From Magnetococcales bacterium (GTDB taxonomy: Bacteria > Pseudomonadota > Magnetococcia > Magnetococcales > UBA8363), in contig PEAK01000033.1 of the NCBI GenBank assembly GCA_002753515.1, positions 1 through 44,257 of the forward strand: 44,257 nucleotides of DNA. Reading direction: 5' to 3'. Position 1 is the first letter of the stretch; each line of letters opens with the position of its first letter. Positions 1 through 8,176 of this stretch are shown one piece after another. A program made the translations under genes and the position numbers. The notes beneath the pieces were generated by a model. The model saw only the letters and a program-made list of their open reading frames with translations. It made no database searches and was not told the origin of the DNA.

Positions 1-21
1 GATGATAGATCCTGTCATGCC

Positions 22-45
22 TAAAAACTCCCGCCCGAAGGGCGG
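22..45 (-). terminator. Possible rho-independent terminator, minus strand
   Basis: A perfect six-base-pair stem (CCGCCC at 31-36, GGGCGG at 40-45) closes a GAA loop. Read on the minus strand it is followed by GAGTTTTTAGG, the T-run expected of an intrinsic terminator. No minus-strand gene lies directly to its right, so it may instead be a fragment of a repeat or an isolated hairpin. Confidence 0.35.
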
Positions 46-158
46 AACCTGCTGTTAATGAACACTGGGTGCTACAGTAATTTTTGAACAGAAAGTGTCC
101 CATTTTCATTGACACATTCCGCTTCAGGAGTGTGGTTTGTAAGGAACCTGTTTTTGAC

Positions 159-839
159 ATGGAATTTGTTAAAGTCCCGGGTGGAAAGTTTGAGATGGGG
201 TGTGGCCCATGGCAAACGGACTGTGCAGATAATGAAAAGCCTTCACATTTGGTTGCGGTAACAGAATTGTGGATTGGAAAATACGAGGTTACACAGGGGG
301 AGTGGCGGAAGGTGATGGGGATGGATCCACCAGCTTTAATTTCCAAGCAATGTGGTGATGCGTGTCCCGTGACCGGTGTTTCGTGGGCAGAAGTTCATGA
401 GTTTCTTAGAAAGATGAACAAAGATAAGAGTGAAAAAGAAACTTATCGTATTCCCACTGAAGCGGAGTGGGAATACGCCTGCCGAAGTGGGGGAAAGTCG
501 GAAAAATTTTGTGGCGGGAATGATCCTGCCCTTTTGGGTTGGGTGGCCAACAATAGCGAAGGGGTACCCCACAAGGTGGGTACCAAAGCCCCCAATGGTC
601 TCGGCATTTATGATATGAGTGGCAATGTATCGGAGTGGGTGGAAGATTGGCATGAAGATGGTTATTATGCCCGCTCCGCACCGGAAAATCCCCATGGCCC
701 GTCAGGGGGTGTATACAGGGTGAATCGTGGTGGTGGATGGGATCTGGCCCCTGTTTTCATTCGTTCCACAGCCCGTAGTTACGCCAGTCCAGACAATAGG
801 GGTACTAATTTGGGCTTTCGTGTCGTCCGTGACAAATAG
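159..839 (+). CDS. Formylglycine-generating-enzyme (FGE/SUMF1) family protein
   Basis: The 226-residue protein consists of one FGE-sulfatase domain. It opens with MEFVKVPGGKFEMG and carries the family landmarks YEVTQGEW, PVTGVSW, RIPTEAEWEYACR, GLGIYDMSGNVSEWVEDW, RGGGW and a final GFRVVRD. Relatives either oxidise a sulfatase cysteine or act as generic C-type-lectin-fold modules, and a catalytic role cannot be assigned here. The ATG at 159 is chosen because homology starts there. The frame is open back to a TTG at 84, but the extra 25 residues look unlike the family. Many relatives have a longer N-terminal region (kinase, caspase-like or signal segment), so this copy may be a domain-only or 5'-truncated form. 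It stands alone, with no sulfatase nearby. Confidence 0.8.
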   Translation: MEFVKVPGGKFEMGCGPWQTDCADNEKPSHLVAVTELWIGKYEVTQGEWRKVMGMDPPALISKQCGDACPVTGVSWAEVHEFLRKMNKDKSEKETYRIPTEAEWEYACRSGGKSEKFCGGNDPALLGWVANNSEGVPHKVGTKAPNGLGIYDMSGNVSEWVEDWHEDGYYARSAPENPHGPSGGVYRVNRGGGWDLAPVFIRSTARSYASPDNRGTNLGFRVVRDK

Positions 840-1145
840 GCAGGCATGATTCCAGGTGGATGTGTAGCCGTGCCCGTGGATTCCTATCAGACGCATTTTT
901 TTATGCTGGCAAGTCTTCTTATCCGGGATTTGGTTGTTATAGTTGTCACATTGTTGGCAACCGGACATCAGGGTCTGTAATCAATCCCCTCCCTTTCTGT
1001 TTTCTCATTCGACCCCATTTCAGGCGCACTACGAGATTATCCCGATGGATTTCATTGGACGGGAAGGTCGAATTCCTGGACAATCCTTGAAGCCATACAG
1101 GTGCTTGGGGCAGGGCGTGGAAAAATGCAAGGGAATCGATATTGA
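840..1145 (+). other. Gene-free stretch
   Basis: I see no convincing gene, RNA or repeat between the FGE-like gene and the first nuclease copy. The short open frames here lack recognisable domains. An AAGGG at about 1129 could serve as a weak ribosome binding site for the gene starting at 1146. Confidence 0.5.
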
Positions 1146-2078
1146 ATGGAAGAACACCATTCCAACGATGAATTTGACGCCCCATGGAAAGATATCCTGG
1201 AATCGTATTTCCCTGAGTTCCTTGAATTTTTCCTCCAGGAGGCCTTTGACGGTATCGATTGGGAACGGGGATTTGAGTTTCTTGACAAGGAGTTGTCCCG
1301 CATCACCCGTGCGGCCAGCATCGGTGACCGACGCATGGACAAACTTGTCAAAGTGTGGCGTCGTGATGGTGTTGAGCTATGGGTTTTGATCCATATTGAA
1401 ATTCAGGGTGATCGAAAGACGAACTTTGCCGAAGGCATGTATGTCTACCAATACCGGGCGTATGATTTGTACCAGGTGCCTGTGGTCGGTTTGGCCATAC
1501 TGGCAGATGAAGAGGACAGTTGGCGACCGAGCGAGTTCAGTTATACCCTTTGGGGGACGCGGCAGAGTTATCAGTTTACTGCAATCAAGTTGTTGGATTA
1601 TTCGGAATACGCGTTGGAACAATCTACCAATCCTTTTGCCATTGTGACGTTGGCGCATCGGCAGGCGAAAAAAACCAAGCATCGGACCGAGGATCGCTAT
1701 CAAGAAAAACGGCGTTTGATTCGCAGGTTGTATCAACAAGGTTATAGCCGCCAGCACGTGATCGATTTGTTTCGTTTCATTGACTGGGTGCTGCACCTGC
1801 CGGAAGAACTGGATGATCGATTGAACGAAGAAATTGTCGTATTCGAGGAGAGCCAGAAAATGCCTTATATTTCAAGCATGGAACGGTTTTTGGAAAAACG
1901 CGGCGTGAAAAAAGGTGAGGCCATGATATTGACTCGCCAGTTGCAACGGCGCTTCGGTACCGTACCCGACTGGGCCAACGAAAAAATTGCCAAAGCGGAT
2001 TTGCCTTCTCTGGAGGAGTGGAGTCTCCGATTTGTTGATGCATCGTCACTGGACGATGTTTTTTCGGACAAGGGATGA
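1146..2078 (+). CDS. Rpn-type PD-(D/E)XK nuclease with DUF4351 tail, type A copy 1
   Basis: The 310-residue protein belongs to the Rpn (recombination-promoting nuclease, YhgA-like) superfamily. The N-terminal two thirds hold the nuclease core: an Asp in RRMDKLVKVW is followed by IHIEIQG, giving the D...E-x-Q pattern of the family. The last 60 residues are a DUF4351 domain (LTRQLQRRFGTVPDW, SLDDVFSDK). Relatives nick or cut DNA, promote RecA-independent recombination, or act as phage-defence toxins. This copy carries the NEEIVVFEE/FLEKR version of the linker and the LEEWSLRFVDASS version of the tail. An internal ATG at 1860, nine bases after GAGGAG, could start a 72-residue tail-only product. 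It is the only array copy with an ATG start and it differs slightly at the N-terminus. Confidence 0.85.
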   Translation: MEEHHSNDEFDAPWKDILESYFPEFLEFFLQEAFDGIDWERGFEFLDKELSRITRAASIGDRRMDKLVKVWRRDGVELWVLIHIEIQGDRKTNFAEGMYVYQYRAYDLYQVPVVGLAILADEEDSWRPSEFSYTLWGTRQSYQFTAIKLLDYSEYALEQSTNPFAIVTLAHRQAKKTKHRTEDRYQEKRRLIRRLYQQGYSRQHVIDLFRFIDWVLHLPEELDDRLNEEIVVFEESQKMPYISSMERFLEKRGVKKGEAMILTRQLQRRFGTVPDWANEKIAKADLPSLEEWSLRFVDASSLDDVFSDKG

Positions 2079-2102
2079 TGTGGCCAAGGGGAGGGGATCG
2101 GT

Positions 2103-3044
2103 TTGGAAACAAAGGATGACTACCGTTCCAACGATGAATTTGATGCCCCATGGAAAGATATCCTGGAATCGTATTTTCCTGAGTTCCTGGAATTTTTTCT
2201 CCAGGAGGCCTTTGACGGTATCGACTGGGAACGGGGATTCGAGTTTCTTGACAAGGAGTTGTCCCGCATCACCCGTGCGGCCAGCATCGGTGACCGACGC
2301 ATGGACAAACTCGTCAAAGTGTGGCGTCGTGATGGTGTTGAGCTATGGGTCTTGATCCATATTGAAATTCAGGGTGATCGCAAGACGAACTTTGCCGAAG
2401 GCATGTATGTCTACCAATACCGGGCGTATGATTTGTATCAGGTGCCGGTGGTTGGCTTGGCCATACTGGCAGACGAAGAGGAAGGTTGGCGACCGACCGA
2501 GTTCAGTTATACCCTTTGGGGAACGAAGCAGAGTTATCGGTTTACTGCGATCAAGTTGTTGGATTATTCGGAATACGCGTTGGAACAATCTACCAATCCT
2601 TTTGCCATTGTGACGTTGGCGCATCGGCAGGCGAAAAAAACCAGGCATCGGACCGGGGATCGCTATCAAGAGAAACGGCGTTTGCTTCGCAGGTTGTATC
2701 AACAGGGTTATAGCCGCCAGCAGGTGATCGATTTGTTTCGTTTCATCGACTGGGTGCTGCATCTGCCGGAAGAGCTGGATGATCGATTGCTCTCGGAGAT
2801 TGTCATTTTTGAGGAGAATCAGAAAATGCCGTACATTTCGAGTGTGGAACGGATAGGGGAAAAACGGGGTGTGAAAAAAGGTGAGGCCACCATGCTGACC
2901 CGGTTGTTACAACGGCGCTTCGGTACCGTACCCGACTGGGCCAATGAAAAAATTGCCAAAGCGGATTTGCCTTCGCTGGAAAATTGGAGCCTTCGTATTT
3001 TCGACGCCCAATCATTGGACGATGTTTTTTCGGACAAGGGGTGA
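2103..3044 (+). CDS. Rpn-type nuclease with DUF4351 tail, type A copy 2
   Basis: The 313-residue protein starts at a TTG preceded by AAGGGGAGGGG. It has the same architecture as copy 1, with D68 and E88-I-Q90 as the candidate catalytic set (counted from the TTG). It carries the other version of the C-terminal blocks: SEIVIFEEN, SSVERIGEKR, ATMLTRLLQ and LENWSLRIFDAQS. An internal ATG at 2826 follows GAGGAG by nine bases and would give a 72-residue tail-only protein. The frame is intact and all landmark residues are present. The substrate and biological role are unknown. Confidence 0.85.
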   Translation: METKDDYRSNDEFDAPWKDILESYFPEFLEFFLQEAFDGIDWERGFEFLDKELSRITRAASIGDRRMDKLVKVWRRDGVELWVLIHIEIQGDRKTNFAEGMYVYQYRAYDLYQVPVVGLAILADEEEGWRPTEFSYTLWGTKQSYRFTAIKLLDYSEYALEQSTNPFAIVTLAHRQAKKTRHRTGDRYQEKRRLLRRLYQQGYSRQQVIDLFRFIDWVLHLPEELDDRLLSEIVIFEENQKMPYISSVERIGEKRGVKKGEATMLTRLLQRRFGTVPDWANEKIAKADLPSLENWSLRIFDAQSLDDVFSDKG

Positions 3045-3068
3045 CGTGACGAAGGGGAGGGGATCGGT

Positions 3069-4010
3069 TTGGAAACAAAGGATGACTACCGTTCCAACGA
3101 TGAATTTGATGCCCCATGGAAAGATATCCTGGAAGCGTATTTCCCCGAGTTCCTGGAATTTTTCCTCCAGGAGGCCTTTGACGGTATCGATTGGGAACGG
3201 GGATTTGAGTTTCTTGACAAGGAGTTGTCCCGCATCACCCGTGCGGCCAGCATCGGTGACCGACGCATGGACAAACTCGTCAAAGTGTGGCGTCGTGATG
3301 GTGTTGAGCTATGGGTCTTGATCCATATTGAAATTCAGGGTGATCGCAAGACGAACTTTGCCGAAGGGATGTATGTCTACCAATACCGGGCGTATGATTT
3401 GTACCAGGTGCCGGTGGTCGGCTTGGCCATACTGGCAGACGAAGAGGACGGTTGGCGACCGAGCGAGTTCAGTTATACCCTTTGGGGGACGCGGCAGAGT
3501 TATCAGTTTACTGCGATCAAGTTGTTGGATTATTCGGAATACGCGTTGGAACAATCCACCAATCCTTTTGCCATTGTGACGTTGGCGCATCGGCAGGCGA
3601 AAAAAACCAAGCATCGGAGCGGGGATCGCTATCAAGAAAAACGGCGTTTGATTCGCAGGTTGTATCAACAAGGTTATAGCCGCCAGCACGTGATCGATTT
3701 GTTTCGTTTCATCGACTGGGTGCTGCATCTGCCGGAAGAGCTGGATGATCGATTGAACGAAGAAATTGTCGTTTTCGAGGAGAGTCAGAAAATGCCTTAT
3801 ATTTCAAGTATGGAACGGTTCTTGGAAAAACGCGGCGTGAAAAAAGGTGAGGCCACTATGCTGACCCGGTTGTTACAACGGCGCTTCGGTAGCGTACCCG
3901 ACTGGGCCAACGAAAAAATTGCCAAAGCGGATTTGCCTTCGCTGGAAAATTGGAGCCTTCGTATTTTCGACGCCCAATCATTGGACGATGTTTTTTCGGA
4001 CAAGGGGTGA
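3069..4010 (+). CDS. Rpn-type nuclease with DUF4351 tail, type A copy 3
   Basis: This is another intact 313-residue copy with a TTG start. It is a mosaic: the linker (NEEIVVFEES, SSMERFLEKR) matches copy 1, while the block that follows (ATMLTRLLQ, LENWSLRIFDAQS) matches copy 2. A private change gives RRFGSVPDW instead of RRFGTVPDW. The first 600 bases are almost identical to copy 4. The D...E-x-Q motif is kept. An internal ATG at 3792 follows GAGGAG by nine bases. Confidence 0.85.
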   Translation: METKDDYRSNDEFDAPWKDILEAYFPEFLEFFLQEAFDGIDWERGFEFLDKELSRITRAASIGDRRMDKLVKVWRRDGVELWVLIHIEIQGDRKTNFAEGMYVYQYRAYDLYQVPVVGLAILADEEDGWRPSEFSYTLWGTRQSYQFTAIKLLDYSEYALEQSTNPFAIVTLAHRQAKKTKHRSGDRYQEKRRLIRRLYQQGYSRQHVIDLFRFIDWVLHLPEELDDRLNEEIVVFEESQKMPYISSMERFLEKRGVKKGEATMLTRLLQRRFGSVPDWANEKIAKADLPSLENWSLRIFDAQSLDDVFSDKG

Positions 4011-4034
4011 CGTGACGAAGGGGAGGGGATCGGT

Positions 4035-4976
4035 TTGGAAACAAAGGATGACTACCGTTCCAACGATGAATTTGATGCCCCATGGAAAGATATCCTGGAA
4101 GCGTATTTCCCCGAGTTCCTGGAATTTTTCCTCCAGGAGGCCTTTGACGGTATCGATTGGGAACGGGGATTTGAGTTTCTTGACAAGGAGTTGTCCCGCA
4201 TCACCCGTGCGGCCAGCATCGGTGACCGACGCATGGACAAACTCGTCAAAGTGTGGCGTCGTGATGGTGTTGAGCTATGGGTCTTGATCCATATTGAAAT
4301 TCAGGGTGATCGCAAGACGAACTTTGCCGAAGGGATGTATGTCTACCAATACCGGGCGTATGATTTGTACCAGGTGCCGGTGGTCGGCTTGGCCATACTG
4401 GCAGACGAAGAGGACGGTTGGCGACCGAGCGAGTTCAGTTATACCCTTTGGGGGACGCGGCAGAGTTATCAGTTTACTGCGATCAAGTTGTTGGATTATT
4501 CGGAATACGCGTTGGAACAATCCACCAATCCTTTTGCCATTGTGACGTTGGCGCATCGGCAGGCGAAAAAAACCAAGCATCGGACCGGGGATCGCTATCA
4601 AGAAAAACGGCGTTTGATTCGCAGGTTGTATCAACAAGGTTATAGCCGCCAGCAGGTGATCGATTTGTTTCGTTTCATCGACGGGGTGCTGCATCTGCCG
4701 GAAGAACTGGATGATCGATTGTTCTCGGAGATTGTCATTTTTGAGGAGAACCAGAAAATGCCGTACATTTCAAGTGTGGAACGAATCGGGGAAAAACGGG
4801 GCGTGAAAAAAGGTGAAGCCACCATGCTGACCCGGATGTTGCAACGGCGCTTCGGTACCGTACCCGACTGGGCCAACGAAAAAATTGCCAAAGCGGATTT
4901 ACCTTCTCTGGAGGAGTGGAGTCTCAGATTTGTTGATGCATCGTCATTGGACGATGTTTTTTCGGACAAGGGGTGA
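4035..4976 (+). CDS. Rpn-type nuclease with DUF4351 tail, type A copy 4
   Basis: An intact 313-residue copy with a TTG start. The linker is of copy 2 type (FSEIVIFEEN, SSVERIGEKR), the middle block reads ATMLTRMLQ, and the tail is of copy 1 type (LEEWSLRFVDASS). A tryptophan found in all other copies (RFIDWVLHL) is glycine here, a single-base change that could disturb folding. The D...E-x-Q motif is unchanged. An internal ATG lies at 4758, nine bases after GAGGAG. Confidence 0.85.
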   Translation: METKDDYRSNDEFDAPWKDILEAYFPEFLEFFLQEAFDGIDWERGFEFLDKELSRITRAASIGDRRMDKLVKVWRRDGVELWVLIHIEIQGDRKTNFAEGMYVYQYRAYDLYQVPVVGLAILADEEDGWRPSEFSYTLWGTRQSYQFTAIKLLDYSEYALEQSTNPFAIVTLAHRQAKKTKHRTGDRYQEKRRLIRRLYQQGYSRQQVIDLFRFIDGVLHLPEELDDRLFSEIVIFEENQKMPYISSVERIGEKRGVKKGEATMLTRMLQRRFGTVPDWANEKIAKADLPSLEEWSLRFVDASSLDDVFSDKG

Positions 4977-4998
4977 TGTGACCGAGGGGGGGATCGGT

Positions 4999-5940
4999 TT
5001 GGAAACAAAGGATGAACACCGTTCCAACGATGAATTTGATGCCCCATGGAAAGATATCCTGGAAGCGTATTTCCCCGAGTTCCTGGAATTTTTTCTCCAG
5101 GAGGCATTTGACGGTATCGACTGGGAACGGGGATTCGAATTTCTTGACAAGGAGTTGTCCCGCATCACCCGTGAAGCCAGCATCGGCGACCGACGCATGG
5201 ACAAGCTCGTCAAAGTGTGGCGGCGTGGTGGTGTTGAGCTATGGGTTTTGATCCATATCGAAATTCAGGGTGATCGCAAGACGAACTTTGCCGAAGGGAT
5301 GTATGTCTACCAATACCGGGCGTATGATTTGTACCAGGTGCCGGTGATCGGCTTGGCCATCCTGGCAGACGAAGAGGAAGGTTGGCGACCAACGGAGTTC
5401 GGTTACAATCTTTGGGGAACGAAGCAGAGTTATCAGTTCACTGCGATCAAGTTGTTGGATTATTCGGAATACGACCTGGAACGATCCACCAATCCTTTCG
5501 CCATTGTGACGTTGGCGCATCGGCAGGCGAAGGAAACCAGGCATCGGAGCGGGGATCGCTATCAAGAAAAACGGCGTTTGCTTCGCAGGTTGTATCAACA
5601 AGGTTATAGCCGCCAGCGGGTTATCGATCTTTTTCGTTTCATCGACTGGGTGCTGCATCTGCCGGAAGAACTGGATGATCGATTGTTCTCGGAGATTGTC
5701 ATTTTTGAGGAGAACCAGAAAATGCCGTACATTTCAAGTGTGGAACGAATCGGGGAAAAACGCGGCGTGAAAAAAGGTGAGGCCATGATATTGACTCGCC
5801 AGTTACAACGGCGCTTCGGTACCGTACCCGACTGGGCCAACGAAAAAATTGCCAAAGCGGATTTGCCTTCACTGGAGGAGTGGAGTCTCAGATTTGTTGA
5901 TGCATCGTCATTGGACGATGTTTTTTCGGATAAAACGTGA
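4999..5940 (+). CDS. Rpn-type nuclease with DUF4351 tail, type A copy 5
   Basis: The last array copy is 313 residues long. The reading frame is open back to 4885, inside copy 4, because the spacer is two bases shorter. The TTG at 4999 aligns with the starts of the other copies and is taken as the start. This is the most diverged unit at the N-terminus (EASIGDRRM, RRGGVELW, GYNLWGTKQ). The linker is of copy 2 type, and the middle and tail blocks are of copy 1 type (AMILTRQLQ, LEEWSLRFVDASS). An internal ATG lies at 5722, nine bases after GAGGAG. Confidence 0.85.
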   Translation: METKDEHRSNDEFDAPWKDILEAYFPEFLEFFLQEAFDGIDWERGFEFLDKELSRITREASIGDRRMDKLVKVWRRGGVELWVLIHIEIQGDRKTNFAEGMYVYQYRAYDLYQVPVIGLAILADEEEGWRPTEFGYNLWGTKQSYQFTAIKLLDYSEYDLERSTNPFAIVTLAHRQAKETRHRSGDRYQEKRRLLRRLYQQGYSRQRVIDLFRFIDWVLHLPEELDDRLFSEIVIFEENQKMPYISSVERIGEKRGVKKGEAMILTRQLQRRFGTVPDWANEKIAKADLPSLEEWSLRFVDASSLDDVFSDKT

Positions 5941-6032
5941 TGCGAGCGGGAAAGGCGCTTTGTATCATTTTCCGCTACAATGGCATCTTGGAGTGACGCT
6001 GGTTGCAACACCGGAACCAAGGAGGCGATCTC

Positions 6033-7436
6033 ATGGGCGACATGGTCAGGCAAGCCGCAGTTGCGGGATCCTTTTATCCCAAGGATCAGAGAGCCTTAAA
6101 AACCATGATCCATCGATTTCTCGATCAGGTTCAATCGCCGCGTTCATCACAGCCCCCCCTGGCCCTGGTGGTCCCACACGCAGGTTATGTATACTCCGGT
6201 CTGACCGCAGCCCACGCCTACCATCACCTGCAACCCGCCCGGGAACCGCAACGGGTCTTTATCCTGGCACCCAGTCATCGGGTCTATCAGGATGGCGTAT
6301 CGGTTGGTCATTACGCAGCTTACGCCACCCCTTTGGGTGAGGTTCCCATTGATCAGGAAACAACGGCACGTTTGGCGCAATTACCCGATGTGACCCGGGG
6401 GAACGCTTCCCACGAAAAAGAACATGCTGTGGAAGTCCACTTGCCGTTCCTCCAGGAAACACTGATGCATTTTCGTTTGGTCCCCATGGTCTATGGCGAT
6501 ATCAGCGGCGGACACCTGGCCGATATCCTGTCACGGGTTTGGCAGCCCCGGGACCTGGTGATCGTGTCCACCGATCTTTCGCATTATTTCGATTATGACA
6601 AGGCCAAGCTTTTGGATGAGAAAATCTGTGCTGCCATTGCCACCGGCAATCCAAAGAGTGTGGAACAGTGTGATGCCTGTGGTTCCAAAGGTATTGCCGC
6701 CCTGTTGGAATTGAGTCGGCGCCACCGCTGGCGCTCAGAGTTGCTGGACTATCGCAATTCGGGGGATACCGCCGGCAGCAAAGATCGGGTCGTCGGCTAC
6801 GCCAGTTATGTGTTCCACCCACAATTTTCGGAAATCTCGACCACCATGAGCAACACGAAACAATCACCCGCGACTCCTGTTTGGGAGCAATTGCCGCAAC
6901 TGGCCCGGAGACATCTGGAAGGCTTGTTGGCGGGCCAACCGGGGACGATCGATAAAAATAAATGGTTGCAATCCTGTCCCGAGTTGGCCCAAACCGGGGC
7001 CTGTTTCGTCACCCTGACCAAGAAAGGGCGTCTCCGGGGGTGCATCGGTTCCCTGGAAGCGCATCGCAGTTTGTTGGACGATCTATTGGACAACGCCGAG
7101 GGTGCAGCCATTCGGGATCCCCGCTTCCGCCCGCTGCTGCGCCAGGAATTGGACGAAACCAATCTGGAAATTTCCATTCTCACCCCGGCAGTGCCCCTGC
7201 ACTACGTCAATACCGAAGATTTGTTGAACAAACTCAAAGTGGGTGAGCATGGGGTGATCTTGTCACAGGCGGGACGGCGTGCCACCTTCCTTCCCCAGGT
7301 TTGGGAGCAATTGCCCGATAAAATAACCTTCTTGACGCATCTGTGCCAGAAAGCCGGATTGCATGGCGACTGTTGGCGGCATCAACCCGCTATCCAGGTG
7401 TACACGGTCGCCAAAATCAAGGAAGCCTCGGTATAA
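6033..7436 (+). CDS. AmmeMemoRadiSam B-A fusion: Memo-like plus AMMECR1 domain protein
   Basis: The 467-residue protein fuses two members of the AmmeMemoRadiSam set. Residues 1-265 are Memo-like (AmmeMemoRadiSam protein B), with AAVAGSFYP near the start, LVVPHAGYVYSG, APSHR and STDLSHYFDY; Memo resembles non-haem-iron extradiol dioxygenases and its conserved His residues are visible in these motifs. Residues 285-467 are an AMMECR1 domain, with CFVTLTKKGRLRGCIGSLE and FRPLLRQEL. The two domains usually occur as separate neighbours of a radical-SAM protein, which is not in this window. The ATG at 6033 is chosen because AAGGAGG precedes it with ideal spacing. The next gene starts only six bases after the stop, so the two are probably co-transcribed. 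The function of the set is unresolved. Confidence 0.9.
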   Translation: MGDMVRQAAVAGSFYPKDQRALKTMIHRFLDQVQSPRSSQPPLALVVPHAGYVYSGLTAAHAYHHLQPAREPQRVFILAPSHRVYQDGVSVGHYAAYATPLGEVPIDQETTARLAQLPDVTRGNASHEKEHAVEVHLPFLQETLMHFRLVPMVYGDISGGHLADILSRVWQPRDLVIVSTDLSHYFDYDKAKLLDEKICAAIATGNPKSVEQCDACGSKGIAALLELSRRHRWRSELLDYRNSGDTAGSKDRVVGYASYVFHPQFSEISTTMSNTKQSPATPVWEQLPQLARRHLEGLLAGQPGTIDKNKWLQSCPELAQTGACFVTLTKKGRLRGCIGSLEAHRSLLDDLLDNAEGAAIRDPRFRPLLRQELDETNLEISILTPAVPLHYVNTEDLLNKLKVGEHGVILSQAGRRATFLPQVWEQLPDKITFLTHLCQKAGLHGDCWRHQPAIQVYTVAKIKEASV

Positions 7437-7441
7437 CGCCC

Positions 7442-8125
7442 ATGGCCAACTTTAAGGTTCACTGTATCACTGCCGCCGTTGCCGGTGGGGTGGTGGGTAC
7501 CCTGTTGCTCAAAGAACATCTGTTGGAGCCCTATGGCGTGATCACAGGATTTTTTTTGACAACACTCGGTGGTTTGCTGCCCGATGTGGATGCGGATAAT
7601 TCCACCCTGCTCGCAACGTTCCTGACCATCGTCGCTGTCATCCTCTCCTTCCTGGTCATGTTCAGTCAGAGCCAACAACGCACCGGTATGGAACTGATCC
7701 TTTTGTGGCTGGGGTGCTATCTTTTTTGCAAGTGGGTTGTCTTTGCGTTGATCACCCAACTGACAACCCATCGCGGTATTTTCCATTCGTTGCCGGCCGC
7801 TCTCCTGGCAAGCCTTGCCACGGTGATGCTCTTGTATCACCTGTTCGGCTGGTCCAATCGTTCGTCCTGGTTGGGGGGCGGATTCTTGGGGCTGGGTTAC
7901 CTGCTCCACCTGCTCTTGGACGAGTTCGCCAGCCTGAATCCGTTCGGTATCACCGGCATCCGCCACTCCCTGGGGAGCGCATTGAAGCTCAGGAGTCAGG
8001 ATCTCCTCCCCACCCTGGTGGTCTATCTGGCCATAGCCGGGATCTTCCCGTTTCTTCCCGAGGGTATTGGCGTATGGCGCGATTTTCTCCGGATTGGCAT
8101 CTGGTCCGGCATGGGCTCTGGCTGA
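7442..8125 (+). CDS. YdjM/DUF457-family membrane metal-dependent hydrolase
   Basis: The 227-residue integral membrane protein shows the metal-binding signatures of the YdjM-like family (PF04307). These are LPDVDADNS near residue 45, THRGIFHSLPAAL in the middle and YLLHLLLDEFASLNPFG later. At least four hydrophobic segments separate them. The start ATG at 7442 gives a family-like N-terminus (MANFKVHCITAAVAGG), whereas the open frame extends back into the preceding gene without homology. It follows the Memo-AMMECR1 gene by five bases. The family includes LexA-regulated and phospholipase C-like proteins, but the substrate here is unknown. It converges on aroE. Confidence 0.8.
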   Translation: MANFKVHCITAAVAGGVVGTLLLKEHLLEPYGVITGFFLTTLGGLLPDVDADNSTLLATFLTIVAVILSFLVMFSQSQQRTGMELILLWLGCYLFCKWVVFALITQLTTHRGIFHSLPAALLASLATVMLLYHLFGWSNRSSWLGGGFLGLGYLLHLLLDEFASLNPFGITGIRHSLGSALKLRSQDLLPTLVVYLAIAGIFPFLPEGIGVWRDFLRIGIWSGMGSG

Positions 8126-8176
8126 CGTACATGATTGGCACGGGATGTGGATCCCAATGCCTTCCATGAGTATACC

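Larger units (their letters stand above)
1146..5940 (+). repeat. Tandem array of five type A Rpn/DUF4351 genes
   Basis: Five head-to-tail units start at 1146, 2103, 3069, 4035 and 4999. The spacing is exactly 966 bp between units 2-3 and 3-4, 957 bp between 1-2 and 964 bp between 4-5. Each unit is one gene plus a short spacer of about 22-24 bp carrying a purine-rich Shine-Dalgarno stretch (GAAGGGGAGGGG) and a TTG start; unit 1 alone starts with ATG. Units 3 and 4 are nearly identical over their first 600 bases, which indicates a recent duplication. Variation elsewhere is patchy and mosaic, as expected of unequal crossing-over and gene conversion. Confidence 0.95.

Noticed and set aside
5941-6032. 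TTGTAT and TACAAT as a promoter for the Memo-AMMECR1 gene
   Set aside because: The two hexamers are only ten bases apart, too close for a sigma-70 promoter.
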